DNA from: Verrucomicrobiota bacterium
GTDB lineage: Bacteria > Verrucomicrobiota > Verrucomicrobiia > Opitutales > Opitutaceae
Length of the DNA stretch: 64,000 nucleotides
Direction of reading: 5' to 3'
Assembly: GCA_014584295.1 (NCBI GenBank)
Contig: JACTNC010000058.1
Coordinates: 84,669 to 148,668 of the forward strand
Below, piece after piece: positions 17,401-26,400 of this stretch. The notes below the pieces were generated by a model. That model searched no databases and had not been told where the DNA came from. It was given only the letters and a program-made list of their open reading frames with translations. A program made the position numbers and the translations under genes. Positions within the stretch are counted from its first letter, which is position 1; every line of letters starts with the position of its first letter.

Positions 17401-18594
17401 ATGAGCATTCTAAAACAGACGCTGGCGCTTGCGCTGATCATCGCGCCCCTCGCAAAAGCCGAGCCAACCCACGATGCAGGATCCGCCAGTTCGGCGCAAA
17501 TTGCCTACCGGTTTGACCCAAACAACAGTGTCAAAGGTTCCGAGACACTTTTCACCGGAGACGTTCAGGTTGACCGACTCTTTCCCTCCAATGAGGCCAT
17601 TCACTTTTTTGGCGCGTATGTCACATTTCAGCCCGGCGCCAGAACCGCCTGGCATCTTCACCCTGCCGGGCAGCACATGATCGTAACTCAGGGTGTGGCG
17701 CTGACCGGAACAAGGGATGGGACGATCATCCGATTCAAGGCCGGTGATACCGTTTGGTGCCCACCCGATGTGGAGCACTGGCACGGCGCAACGCCTGAGG
17801 CATCAATGACTCATCTTGTGATCACCGGAATCAAGGACGGTCAAAACGTGATATGGAGGGAGAAGGTCACCGATGAGCAATATCTCAGCGCCGTCGCAAG
17901 CACTTCAGAAGAAAAAGCCATGAACAAAAATCCATCATTCAGCCTCAAATACCAGGCCATCGTTCCCATTGCCGCCTTCACGGCGAGCGGGGACCTCGCC
18001 AAACTGAAATCCGCCCTGATTGCGGGGCTGGATCAAGGTTTGACCGTCAACGAGATCAAGGAAGTTCTCGTGCAGCTCTACGCTTACGCCGGATTCCCCC
18101 GAAGCCTGAACGGCATCAGTACTTTCATGAGCGTTCTTGAAGCGCGCAAGGCGAATGGAATCAACGACACGCCAGGCATGGAAGCGAGTCCGCTGCCCTC
18201 GAACAGAAGCAGCATCGACCTCGGAACCGAAAACCAGACCAGGCTCATCGGTGCGCCGGCCGCGGGTGCCTATATCGCATTTGCTCCGGCAATCGACCAG
18301 TTCCTCAAGGGCCACCTCTTTGGTGACATCTTTGGCCGCGACAATCTCGACTTCCAAACCCGTGAAGTTGCAACGATCGCGGCGCTGGCCAACATGGACG
18401 GAGTCGGTTCCCAGTTGCAGGCGCATTTTCGAATCGGACTCAATGTCGGCCTCACGAAGGCACAGCTTGATGGCTTGATTGAGGTGCTCGCTGACAAAGT
18501 CGGGCAATCACAGTCAGCCAATGCCGCGAAGCTTCTGATGGAGATCCTGCCCCGAGAGTCACCTGGCGGAGCGGGCAAAGGAAGTTCAAGATGA
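17401..18594 (+). CDS. Exported cupin and carboxymuconolactone-decarboxylase fusion protein
   Basis: The 397-residue protein has a signal peptide (LALALIIAPLAKA). A cupin domain follows (about 60-145) with metal-binding histidines in AWHLHPAGQHMIV and VEHWHGA. The C-terminal part (about 180-390) holds two CMD/AhpD-like segments: NEIKEVLVQLYAYAGFPR and its partner near LDFQTREVATIAALA. No CxxC peroxidase pair is seen, so it is more like gamma-CMD than AhpD. A good ribosome site (AGGAGAAAC) precedes ATG 17401. Cupin-CMD pairs often accompany AKR/SDR genes in stress-induced clusters, as here. The reaction is unknown. Confidence 0.8.
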   Translation: MSILKQTLALALIIAPLAKAEPTHDAGSASSAQIAYRFDPNNSVKGSETLFTGDVQVDRLFPSNEAIHFFGAYVTFQPGARTAWHLHPAGQHMIVTQGVALTGTRDGTIIRFKAGDTVWCPPDVEHWHGATPEASMTHLVITGIKDGQNVIWREKVTDEQYLSAVASTSEEKAMNKNPSFSLKYQAIVPIAAFTASGDLAKLKSALIAGLDQGLTVNEIKEVLVQLYAYAGFPRSLNGISTFMSVLEARKANGINDTPGMEASPLPSNRSSIDLGTENQTRLIGAPAAGAYIAFAPAIDQFLKGHLFGDIFGRDNLDFQTREVATIAALANMDGVGSQLQAHFRIGLNVGLTKAQLDGLIEVLADKVGQSQSANAAKLLMEILPRESPGGAGKGSSR

Positions 18595-18711
18595 TCAGCA
18601 GCGTCGGAATGGGAAGCCGTTTACCCGTGCTACTCGGCAAGTCGCCTGAATGCGCGTCGGATTTCCCATGACGGCACAATCGTCGCCCCCACTTACACAA
18701 AGAAGAATATC

Positions 18712-19614
18712 ATGAGTACAACCAATCGATCAATTACTCTCAATAGTGACGTGAAGATGCCGGCACTCGGTCTCGGCGTTTTCCTTTCTCCGGCGGAACA
18801 GACCGCAGGAATTGTCAGCACCGCCATCCAGCACGGCTATCGTCTAGTCGACACCGCCGCAGCTTATCTGAACGAGAGGGCGGTCGGCGAAGGCATAAGA
18901 AATAGCGGCGTGCCCCGCAGTGAGCTGTTTATCACGACAAAGCTCTGGCCAGGGCAGTACGGCTACGATGATGCGATGCGGGGCTTCGAGGGAAGTTTGT
19001 CACGCCTCGGTCTGAATTACATCGATCTTTACCTCCTGCATTGGCCGGTGCCGACCGACTTCGCTGCCACAATCCAGTCGTATCGAGCAATCGAAAAGCT
19101 CCGGGCCGACGGACGCATCCGCGCCATCGGCGTCTGCAATTTCATGCCACAGCACCTGCAGAAATTGCAGGAAGAAACCGGATTGGTGCCTGCCTTGAAC
19201 CAGATCGAATTGAACCCTTTCTACACACAGCCGGAGACTCTCGCCGAAAATGCGAGACTCGGAATCGTCACCCAGGCGTGGGCACCCATCGGAGGCACCT
19301 ACCTGCGCAACAGGAACGCAGTCACCAATGGATCGGACAGTCCCCTGACGCATCCTCTGGTCATCGAGCTCGCCCGAAAATACGGCAAGACTCCTGCACA
19401 GATCGTCATCCGGTGGCATCTGGATCACGGTTTCTCGGCAATTCCCAAGTCAGTGCGCTCCGAGCGCATCATCGAGAACTTTGATGTTTTCGACTTCACG
19501 CTCACTCCGGAGGAAATTGCCCGAATCGATGCGCTCAACACGGGCGTCCGGGCAGGAGCCGACCCTGAAACGTTTACCGCCGCCACCTATCCCATCAATG
19601 TCGACGCTCAGTAG
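18712..19614 (+). CDS. Aldo/keto reductase (AKR5-like)
   Basis: The 300-residue cytoplasmic enzyme has the AKR tetrad: D and Y in VDTAAAYLNERAVGEG, K in TTKLWP and H in LLHWPVP. The cofactor loop IPKSVRSERIIEN is intact. It closely resembles the product of 16283-17326 without the Tat signal, so the two are probably duplicates. It would reduce aldehydes or keto compounds with NADPH. The gene lies between the cupin-CMD gene and a RibD-C reductase on the same strand. Confidence 0.85.
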   Translation: MSTTNRSITLNSDVKMPALGLGVFLSPAEQTAGIVSTAIQHGYRLVDTAAAYLNERAVGEGIRNSGVPRSELFITTKLWPGQYGYDDAMRGFEGSLSRLGLNYIDLYLLHWPVPTDFAATIQSYRAIEKLRADGRIRAIGVCNFMPQHLQKLQEETGLVPALNQIELNPFYTQPETLAENARLGIVTQAWAPIGGTYLRNRNAVTNGSDSPLTHPLVIELARKYGKTPAQIVIRWHLDHGFSAIPKSVRSERIIENFDVFDFTLTPEEIARIDALNTGVRAGADPETFTAATYPINVDAQ

Positions 19615-19639
19615 CCCGGCAGGGAACAACGACAAGTCC

Positions 19640-20341
19640 ATGAGACCAAGACTGATTTGCCACATGACCAGCAGCATCGACGGACGTGCACTCGTGCCTC
19701 TCTGGCATCCCGTCGATGTTGTGCCTGCAGGCCTCTGGGAATCTGCCAGAGCGCGGCTCGGAGCCGACGCATCCATCATGGGTCGCATCACCGCATTGGA
19801 GTACGCAGAAGGCAAATCTCCGTATCCGGCAACAACCGAAGTGATCGAACGCGTCGATCATCTCCCGGATCCTGGTCCGGCCAAGTGCACCGTCGCCATC
19901 GATCCGGGTGGATCCCTGAGCTGGGGGCGCAGCAACATCGACGGCGCGCCAATCATCGTCGTCGTTGTGGAATCGACGAGCGATCGCTACCTCGCCGGAT
20001 TGCGCTCCGAAGGCATCTACTATCTCTTCGCTGGCAAGGACAGGATCGACCTCGGTCTCGTTCTCGACAAGCTCGGTGCACTCGGCATCCGACAGTTGTA
20101 CCTCGACGGTGGTCCTGCCACCAGCGGACGATTTCTGCACGCAGGTCTTATCGACGAGATCAGCCTTCTCCTGCTTCCCGCGCTCGACGGCTACACCGGG
20201 GCGCCCGCCATATTTGAGTTCCAGGGCGAACGCGACAACCCACCGTTCCCTGTCACCCGATTGACGCTCAAGTCATCTGAAGTGCTCGACGGTGGGGTTC
20301 TGTGGCTTCGCTACGATGTTCAAAACCGACCCGCGTCGTAG
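19640..20341 (+). CDS. RibD C-terminal-domain (dihydrofolate reductase-like) reductase
   Basis: The 233-residue protein matches the stand-alone RibD-C/DHFR-like family. It opens with RPRLICHMTSSIDGR, where SIDG is the substrate and cofactor signature. LGADASIMGRIT and LYLDGGPATSGRFL are also typical. Such proteins use NADPH; many have no known substrate. I chose ATG 19640 because earlier codons overlap the end of the upstream AKR gene and lack coding character. It sits 25 bases after the AKR stop, consistent with one operon. Confidence 0.8.
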   Translation: MRPRLICHMTSSIDGRALVPLWHPVDVVPAGLWESARARLGADASIMGRITALEYAEGKSPYPATTEVIERVDHLPDPGPAKCTVAIDPGGSLSWGRSNIDGAPIIVVVVESTSDRYLAGLRSEGIYYLFAGKDRIDLGLVLDKLGALGIRQLYLDGGPATSGRFLHAGLIDEISLLLLPALDGYTGAPAIFEFQGERDNPPFPVTRLTLKSSEVLDGGVLWLRYDVQNRPAS

Positions 20342-20387
20342 ACTCCCGCACGTTCTCTTCCACAGTTTTCAGTGAAAGGAAACCCTC

Positions 20388-21299
20388 ATGACCCAACGCA
20401 CAATTCCCACCATCCGATTGAACAACGGTGTGAGCATCCCGCAGATCGGATTCGGCACCATGAATCTGTCGGCTGTTCGCGACAACAGCCCTGAGAGCCA
20501 CGAAGTCACGGCGAAAGGGATCGCAGCGGCGATCGCCGCCGGCTACCGGCACTTTGACACGGCCCAGATGTACGCGAACGAGAAGGGCCTCGGGCTGGCC
20601 ATCGCCAGGTCAGGCCTTCCCCGCAATGAGTTCTTCCTCACCACCAAGCTCGGCAATGGCAATCATCGGCCAGACGACGTAAGACGCTCCTTTGAGCAGA
20701 GTCTCGTGGACCTCGGCGTCGAGCAGTTGGACCTGTTCCTGATGCACTGGCCACTCCCAACCCTGTATGGCGGAGACTTTGTGTCGACCTGGCGGGCCAT
20801 CACCCATCTCGTCGATGAAGGCTTGCTGCGTGCCGCTGGCGTTTCGAACTTCAATCCCGATCACCTGCAGCGGATCATTGACGAGACAGGACGCGTGCCC
20901 GTCGTGAATCAGATTGAGGTTCATCCCTACTTTGGAAACCGCCCGGTCTTCGCCGCATGCGCCTCACACGACATCGCAATCGAGGCCTGGAGCCCTCTGG
21001 GCCAGGCCTCGGTGCTGGCAGATCCCACGATCGCGGACATCGCACGGAAGCACAACCGATCGACGGCTGAGATCGTGCTCCGCTGGCACACGCAGCAGGG
21101 TCGCATTGTGATCCCGAAGACCGCGACTCCTGCCCGCATGGAGCAGAACATCGGCGTCTTCGATTTCACGCTCCCGCCCGAGGATCTCGCAGCCATCGAT
21201 TCGCTCAACAAAGGCGAAGCCGGCAGGCGCGGACCCAACCCCGAAACCTTCGCATGGATTCCAACTTCATCCAACCCCACTCCAAAGATAAACCCATGA
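20388..21299 (+). CDS. Aldo/keto reductase
   Basis: The 303-residue enzyme carries the AKR tetrad: D and Y in FDTAQMYANEKGLG, K in TTKLGNG and H in LMHWPLP. The cofactor-binding IPKTATPARMEQN is also present. AAGVSNFNPDHLQRI is the family signature. A possible ribosome site (GAAAGGAAA) precedes ATG 20388. Its stop codon overlaps the start of the SDR gene at 21296 (ATGA), so the two are probably translationally coupled. Confidence 0.85.
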   Translation: MTQRTIPTIRLNNGVSIPQIGFGTMNLSAVRDNSPESHEVTAKGIAAAIAAGYRHFDTAQMYANEKGLGLAIARSGLPRNEFFLTTKLGNGNHRPDDVRRSFEQSLVDLGVEQLDLFLMHWPLPTLYGGDFVSTWRAITHLVDEGLLRAAGVSNFNPDHLQRIIDETGRVPVVNQIEVHPYFGNRPVFAACASHDIAIEAWSPLGQASVLADPTIADIARKHNRSTAEIVLRWHTQQGRIVIPKTATPARMEQNIGVFDFTLPPEDLAAIDSLNKGEAGRRGPNPETFAWIPTSSNPTPKINP

Positions 21300-22057
21300 A
21301 CATATCATTCAAAGACAAGGTGGCCTTCGTGACTGGCGGCGCCGGCGGCATCGGTTTCGCAACGGCCCGAGCCTTTGCCGATGCCGGCGCAGCGGTTGCG
21401 ATTACCGATATCAACGAGGCAGCTGCCAAAGTGGCTGCTGCAAGGTTGATCGAGTCCGGCCATCGGGCCATCGGGCTGCACTGTGATGTCGCCAACGAAG
21501 ATTCAGTTGCCTCAGCGATCGCTGCAACAGTATCCGCCTTTGGCCGGCTTGATGCCGCCTACAACAATGCCGGTTTGCATGCGCCGAGCATCGAAACTGC
21601 CGACGCACTTGCCGAGGACTTCGACCGCGTTATCGCGGTCAACCTGCGCGGTGTCTGGGCCTGCATGAAGCACGAGCTTCGCCAGATGCGGAAGCAAGGC
21701 AGCGGCGCCATCGTCAATTGCTCCTCGCAGAGCGGTCTCGCGGGCATCGCGGGCCTCGGGGCCTACACGGCATCCAAGCATGGCGTGATTGGATTGACCA
21801 AGGCCGCGGCGCTCGAGTACGCGCGCAAGGGCATTCGCATCAATGCCATTTGTCCGGGCACCATCAACACTCCGATGGTCACCAAGGCAATGGCGGATCA
21901 TCCCGTTGCGATGCAGGCCGTCATCGACGAAATTCCGCTCGGACGGATGGGGACGCCGGAGGAAATCGCTTCGGCCGTTCTCTGGCTTTGCAGCCCGGGC
22001 GCCGGGTTCATGATCGGGCAGATCGTCGCACCCGATGGCGGCTACACGGCGCACTGA
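21296..22057 (+). CDS. Short-chain dehydrogenase/reductase (SDR)
   Basis: The 253-residue enzyme is a classical SDR. It has the TGGAGGIG nucleotide loop (about 12-19), the NNAG motif, the catalytic serine in NCSSQSG, and YTASKHG with catalytic tyrosine and lysine. PDGGYTAH is a typical C-terminal end. Glucose- or 3-oxoacyl-dehydrogenase-like functions are possible; the substrate is unknown. The start ATG overlaps the stop of the preceding AKR gene by four bases. Confidence 0.9.
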   Translation: MNISFKDKVAFVTGGAGGIGFATARAFADAGAAVAITDINEAAAKVAAARLIESGHRAIGLHCDVANEDSVASAIAATVSAFGRLDAAYNNAGLHAPSIETADALAEDFDRVIAVNLRGVWACMKHELRQMRKQGSGAIVNCSSQSGLAGIAGLGAYTASKHGVIGLTKAAALEYARKGIRINAICPGTINTPMVTKAMADHPVAMQAVIDEIPLGRMGTPEEIASAVLWLCSPGAGFMIGQIVAPDGGYTAH

Positions 22058-22215
22058 GGCATGGCGCGGTCAATTCCCTTCGGGGGCCGTTGTGAACTTT
22101 CATCGACACGCGATACATACTTTTCTGGTTCCTCGCTCTTTTCAGTGGGTAACGGGCAGGTCGAGACAGCAGTCGCTCAAGATCGATTTTTGCTTCGCTC
22201 CAGATATCGGAGGCC

Positions 22216-22281
22216 TCACACGAAGCTGCGAAGAAAACCAGCTATTCATAAAGTCCTTCGGGCCTTCGTGACTTCGTGTGA
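22216..22281. repeat. Inverted repeat of the TCACACGAAG family, copy 1
   Basis: In the 376-base gap after the SDR gene, TCACACGAAGCTGCGAAG (from 22216) is followed after about 28 bases by CTTCGTGACTTCGTGTGA, its imperfect complement. Related elements lie around the VapBC genes near 38.7, 39.7 and 40.6 kb. Nothing else is recognised in this gap. Confidence 0.6.
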
Positions 22282-22421
22282 GCCATGTTTCTCGCAACGT
22301 TCATCTGCACTGGCTGCCCCAGCCTATCTTTCCAGTCAGCCCCCTGCTCATCGGGAACCTCCCCGAGTACCCGCTTTCTCCTAACCTTCAATACACTGAA
22401 AACAGCGAAAAACATGAATAA

Positions 22422-23450
<1,029 letters not shown>

Positions 23451-23504
23451 GTGCTTGCAACGGTGTCCGGCTACGAGTTGCTCTTCCCTGTCCCGCGATA
23501 TGAA

Positions 23505-23969
23505 CGTCTCTCCGGCTGAAGCCGGGACTCCGTGCAGGGTAGCGCAAATTCCCGTTCGGAGTACCGCCTTCAGGCGGTTCGATTGCCCCAGACTAGGGTA
23601 CATGACATTCTTGACCCGCTCCGCAAATTAATCGTCTCTCCGGCTGAAGTCGGGACTCCGTGCGAGGTAGTGCAAGTTCCCGTTCGGAGTCCCGCCTTCA
23701 GGCGGTTCGATTGCCCCAGATTGGGGTGCATGACATTCTTGACCCGCTCCGTAAATTAATCGTCTCTCCGGCTGAAGCCGGGACTCCGTGCGAGGTAGCG
23801 CAAATTCCCGTTCGGAGTCCCGCCTTCAGGCGGTTCGATTGCCCCAGACTAGGGTACATGACATTCTTGACCCGCTCCGCAAATTAATCGTCTCTCCGGC
23901 TGAAGCCGGGACTCCGTGCAAGGTAGCGCGAATTCCTGTTCGGAGTACCGCCTTCAGGCGGAACCTCCT
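23505..23969. repeat. REP/BIME tandem array, left of the RAYT gene (128-base units)
   Basis: Four units begin at 23505, 23633, 23761 and 23889, an exact 128-base period. Each holds an inverted pair, CCGGCTGAAGCCGGGACTCC and GGAGTCCCGCCTTCAGGCGG (or a close variant), about 30 bases apart. A spacer containing TAGGGTACATGACATTCTTG follows. The last unit diverges at its 3' side and leads into the transposase gene. The array reads as open frames, but these are products of the repeat. Confidence 0.9.
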
Positions 23970-23985
23970 GCACAAGCAAAAACAA

Positions 23986-24657
23986 ATGAAACGCTTCCCC
24001 CCATCCTGCGAGACGAACACCTCACCGGCTAGAGTCGGGACTCCCGGCCGCTACGTCTGGCGACAGCTTGCTCCCAAGCAGCGCGAGGAGGTTCTCGCGT
24101 GGCGCAAGGACAACAAACGTCCGTGGCATTCACCACCGCATCGCCCGAACCAAGGTCACCTGCATTTCCTCATCTCCGCCGCCTGCTATGAACATGCCCA
24201 CCACATCGGGCACTCTCCACAACGGATGGACGGGTTTTGCGCCGCACTCCTCGACGTGCTGCATCAGCACGCCACGCGCACTCTTGCATGGTGTGTCCTG
24301 CCGAACCACTATCACGCGCTCGTTGAAGCCCCAAACATCCTCGAGCTCTTGCGCGAACTCGGACGTTTTCACGGGCGAACCAGCCATGCCTGGAATGGCG
24401 AGGAACATGCCCGAGGGCGGCAGGTCTTTCACCGGGCGGTGGAAAGATTCATGCGTTCGGAACGGCATTTCTTTGCCACGATCAACTACGTTCACCACAA
24501 CCCAGTGCATCATGGTTATGTGCGGCTCTGGACAGAATGGCCGTGGAGCAGCGCGGCGGACTATCTGGAAGAGAGGGGCCGTTCGGAAGCGCAGCGCGTT
24601 TGGAAGGACTATCCGATTCGCGGCTACGGCAGCAAATGGGACGCCGCCGATGTGTAA
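23986..24657 (+). CDS. REP-associated tyrosine transposase (RAYT, Y1/IS200-like)
   Basis: The 223-residue protein has the two hallmarks of HUH single-strand transposases: the metal-binding HxH in LPNHYHAL and the catalytic tyrosine in INYVHHNPVHHGY. RAYTs recognise REP hairpins and are thought to spread them; they lack mobile ends of their own. REP arrays of the cognate type lie on both sides. The first 20 or so codons are themselves part of a REP unit: the stretch around the ATG aligns with the right-hand array, and GTPGR falls in the hairpin. The frame is open further upstream only because the left array is open. Confidence 0.85.
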   Translation: MKRFPPSCETNTSPARVGTPGRYVWRQLAPKQREEVLAWRKDNKRPWHSPPHRPNQGHLHFLISAACYEHAHHIGHSPQRMDGFCAALLDVLHQHATRTLAWCVLPNHYHALVEAPNILELLRELGRFHGRTSHAWNGEEHARGRQVFHRAVERFMRSERHFFATINYVHHNPVHHGYVRLWTEWPWSSAADYLEERGRSEAQRVWKDYPIRGYGSKWDAADV

Positions 24658-24745
24658 GCATGGAAGCCCGCCTTTGGGTGACGAGGCGCAAAGGAGAAAG
24701 ATGACCTTGAAAGCGTTCAACATGCACAAAAAGACGAACGCAGCA

Positions 24746-25203
24746 CCGGCTTAAGCCGGGACTCCGTACGCGAAGCGCAAGTTCCCGCTAGGAGTCCCGC
24801 CTTCAGGCGGAACGACGGGCACAGGCAAAGACGCATGGCAGTCCTCTACGCGTCCTGCGACAAATACGTTCCTCCGGCTAAAGCCGGGACTCCGTGCGAG
24901 GTAGCGCAAATTCCCGTTCGGAGTCCCGCCTTAAGGCGGAACGACGGGCACAGGCAAAGACGCATGGCAGTCCTCTACGTGTCTTGTGATAAGTACGTTC
25001 CTCCGGCTAAAGCCGGGACTCCGTGCAGGGTAGCGTGAATCCCCGTTAGGAGTCCCGCCTTCAGGCGGTTCGACAGGCACAGGCAAAGACGCATGGCAGT
25101 CCTCTACGCGTCCTGCGACAAATACGTTCCTCCGGCTAAAGCCGGGACTCCGTGCAGGGTAGCGTGAATCCCCGTTCGGAGTCCCGCCTTCAGGCGGTTC
25201 GAC
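24746..25203. repeat. REP/BIME tandem array, right of the RAYT gene (128-129-base units)
   Basis: Four units start at about 24746, 24874, 25003 and 25132. The hairpin is the same as in the left array, with the core CCGGCTAAAGCCGGGACTCC. The spacer differs: it contains GCACAGGCAAAGACGCATGG and CGTCCTGCGACAAATACG. This spacer aligns with the sequence around the RAYT start codon, so this array appears derived from the transposase gene's own 5' end. Confidence 0.9.
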
Positions 25204-25239
25204 TGTGCACGGGAAAGCTCCGCTCGCGCGACCAAAACG

Positions 25240-25485
25240 TCAGGTTTGGCTCAGCACGACATCGCGGCGCAGAAAGCGGAGGCGAATGCGAAGCCCCATC
25301 CAGCCGAGCTTGCGTGGCTTCGGCGGCTGCCAGTCGCGGTTCGCGTCCGGTTCCGGGGCATATACGCTGAGGATGTATTCGATACCGCGCCGGGCGAGTT
25401 CGGCGAGGGAGATCTCCCGCGCCTCGCAGAGTTTCTTGGCACGCGCATAGGATTCGTCGGGAAGCTGGATCTGCGTTCGCGCCAT
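25240..25485 (-). CDS. Orphan ribbon-helix-helix antitoxin-like protein
   Basis: The 81-residue protein starts with ARTQIQLPDESYARAKKLCE, a ribbon-helix-helix DNA-binding strand and helix typical of VapB-type antitoxins. ISLAELARRGIEYIL is the second helix, and PKPRKLGW resembles the usual linker before the toxin-binding tail. After that the sequence becomes basic and unlike antitoxin tails, so the C-terminus may be altered. No toxin gene follows; the REP array begins about 35 bases beyond. It is probably the remnant of a lost toxin-antitoxin pair. Confidence 0.55.
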   Translation of the reverse strand: MARTQIQLPDESYARAKKLCEAREISLAELARRGIEYILSVYAPEPDANRDWQPPKPRKLGWMGLRIRLRFLRRDVVLSQT

Positions 25486-25661
25486 GCCATCACTATGATG
25501 GCATCAAAAGGTGGTGTCAATGCGGCGGCACGGGCCGTGGCACTGTGCGCATCATGCACCCCCTCCCGGTAGAAATGCGCGCATAGATTTCACCGCAAGA
25601 TCGCGACAGGTGGAGCAATACCTTGGTAGCACGTTTCCGCTATCCGTGGCAGTCTTGGCGC

Positions 25662-26123
25662 ATGAAGACGCCAAACTTCGATTCCAATCCGAAATCATCC
25701 GGCAAAACCGCTCCTGCTACCGACTCACCTTCGGGCTGGCCATCGGGCGAACTGGGAAAGATCGCTGCATCAGACGATCTGCATATCTCGCCTCTGCGCG
25801 ACGATGGCGTGACTTATGGCACGCCGACGTGGATCTGGTCCGTGGCGGTCGCGGGCAATCTCTACGTGCGGGCCTACAGCGGACGATCATCGCGCTGGTA
25901 TCAAGCCGCGCTGCGCCAGAAGGCGGGTCGGATCACCGCAGCCGGCATGACCCGGGAGGTTGGCTTCGAGCCGATTGCTGGCGCCATCAATGATGAGATT
26001 GATGCGGCCTACCGCGAGAAATATCGCGGCAGTCCCTATCTCAATCCGATGATAGGCGACCGCGCCCGTTCCGCGACGGTCAGGATCACACCCCGCCCTG
26101 CGGTTCAAGGATCACGGGCATAG
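25662..26123 (+). CDS. DUF2255 family protein
   Basis: The 153-residue protein matches DUF2255. LHISPLRDDGVTYGTPTWIW, VRAYSGRSSRWYQAAL and IDAAYREKYRG are characteristic blocks in the right order. The family has no known function and resembles pyridoxamine-oxidase-like or nitroreductase-associated small proteins. I chose ATG 25662; the frame continues a little upstream without family similarity. It lies between an orphan antitoxin and a truncated AKR, in a stretch with several broken genes. Confidence 0.75.
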   Translation: MKTPNFDSNPKSSGKTAPATDSPSGWPSGELGKIAASDDLHISPLRDDGVTYGTPTWIWSVAVAGNLYVRAYSGRSSRWYQAALRQKAGRITAAGMTREVGFEPIAGAINDEIDAAYREKYRGSPYLNPMIGDRARSATVRITPRPAVQGSRA

Positions 26124-26243
26124 GAGGCTGACGATGAACAGTCACGCGGCCACGTTGGAGCATGCGGTGCAGGAGTCGGCACGGGATGCCGGCCCGGATG
26201 TTTCCTGGGTGAAAGGAAGCCGGCACCACGCTCTCAAACTATC

Positions 26244-26381
26244 ATGAATTACAAGCACCTTGGCCGCACTGGCCTGAAGATCAGCCGACTGGCGCTGGGC
26301 GCCATGAACTTCGGAGAACTCACCGACGAAGCCGCAAGCTTCGCGATCATGAACGAAGTGCCCGCCGCTCACGCCTGGTAA
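26244..26381 (+). pseudogene. Aldo/keto reductase N-terminal remnant
   Basis: The frame MNYKHLGRTGLKISRLALGA, then NFGELTDEAASFAIMNE, is the start of an AKR (usually 320-350 residues). It ends after 45 codons with an unrelated VPAAHAW and a stop. The body of the gene is missing; the zinc-type dehydrogenase gene starts 20 bases later. A deletion probably joined the two. Confidence 0.7.
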
Positions 26382-26400
26382 AATTGAAGGAGCCATCATC

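Noticed and set aside
23532..23887. Repeated open frames of about 75 codons in the left REP array
   Set aside because: They are open only because the 128-base unit leaves overlapping frames open; the sequence is the repeat itself and no independent coding signal is seen.
23461..25203. Possible CRISPR array
   Set aside because: Units are 128-129 bases with internal hairpins and near-identical spacers within each array. That is REP/BIME structure, not CRISPR.
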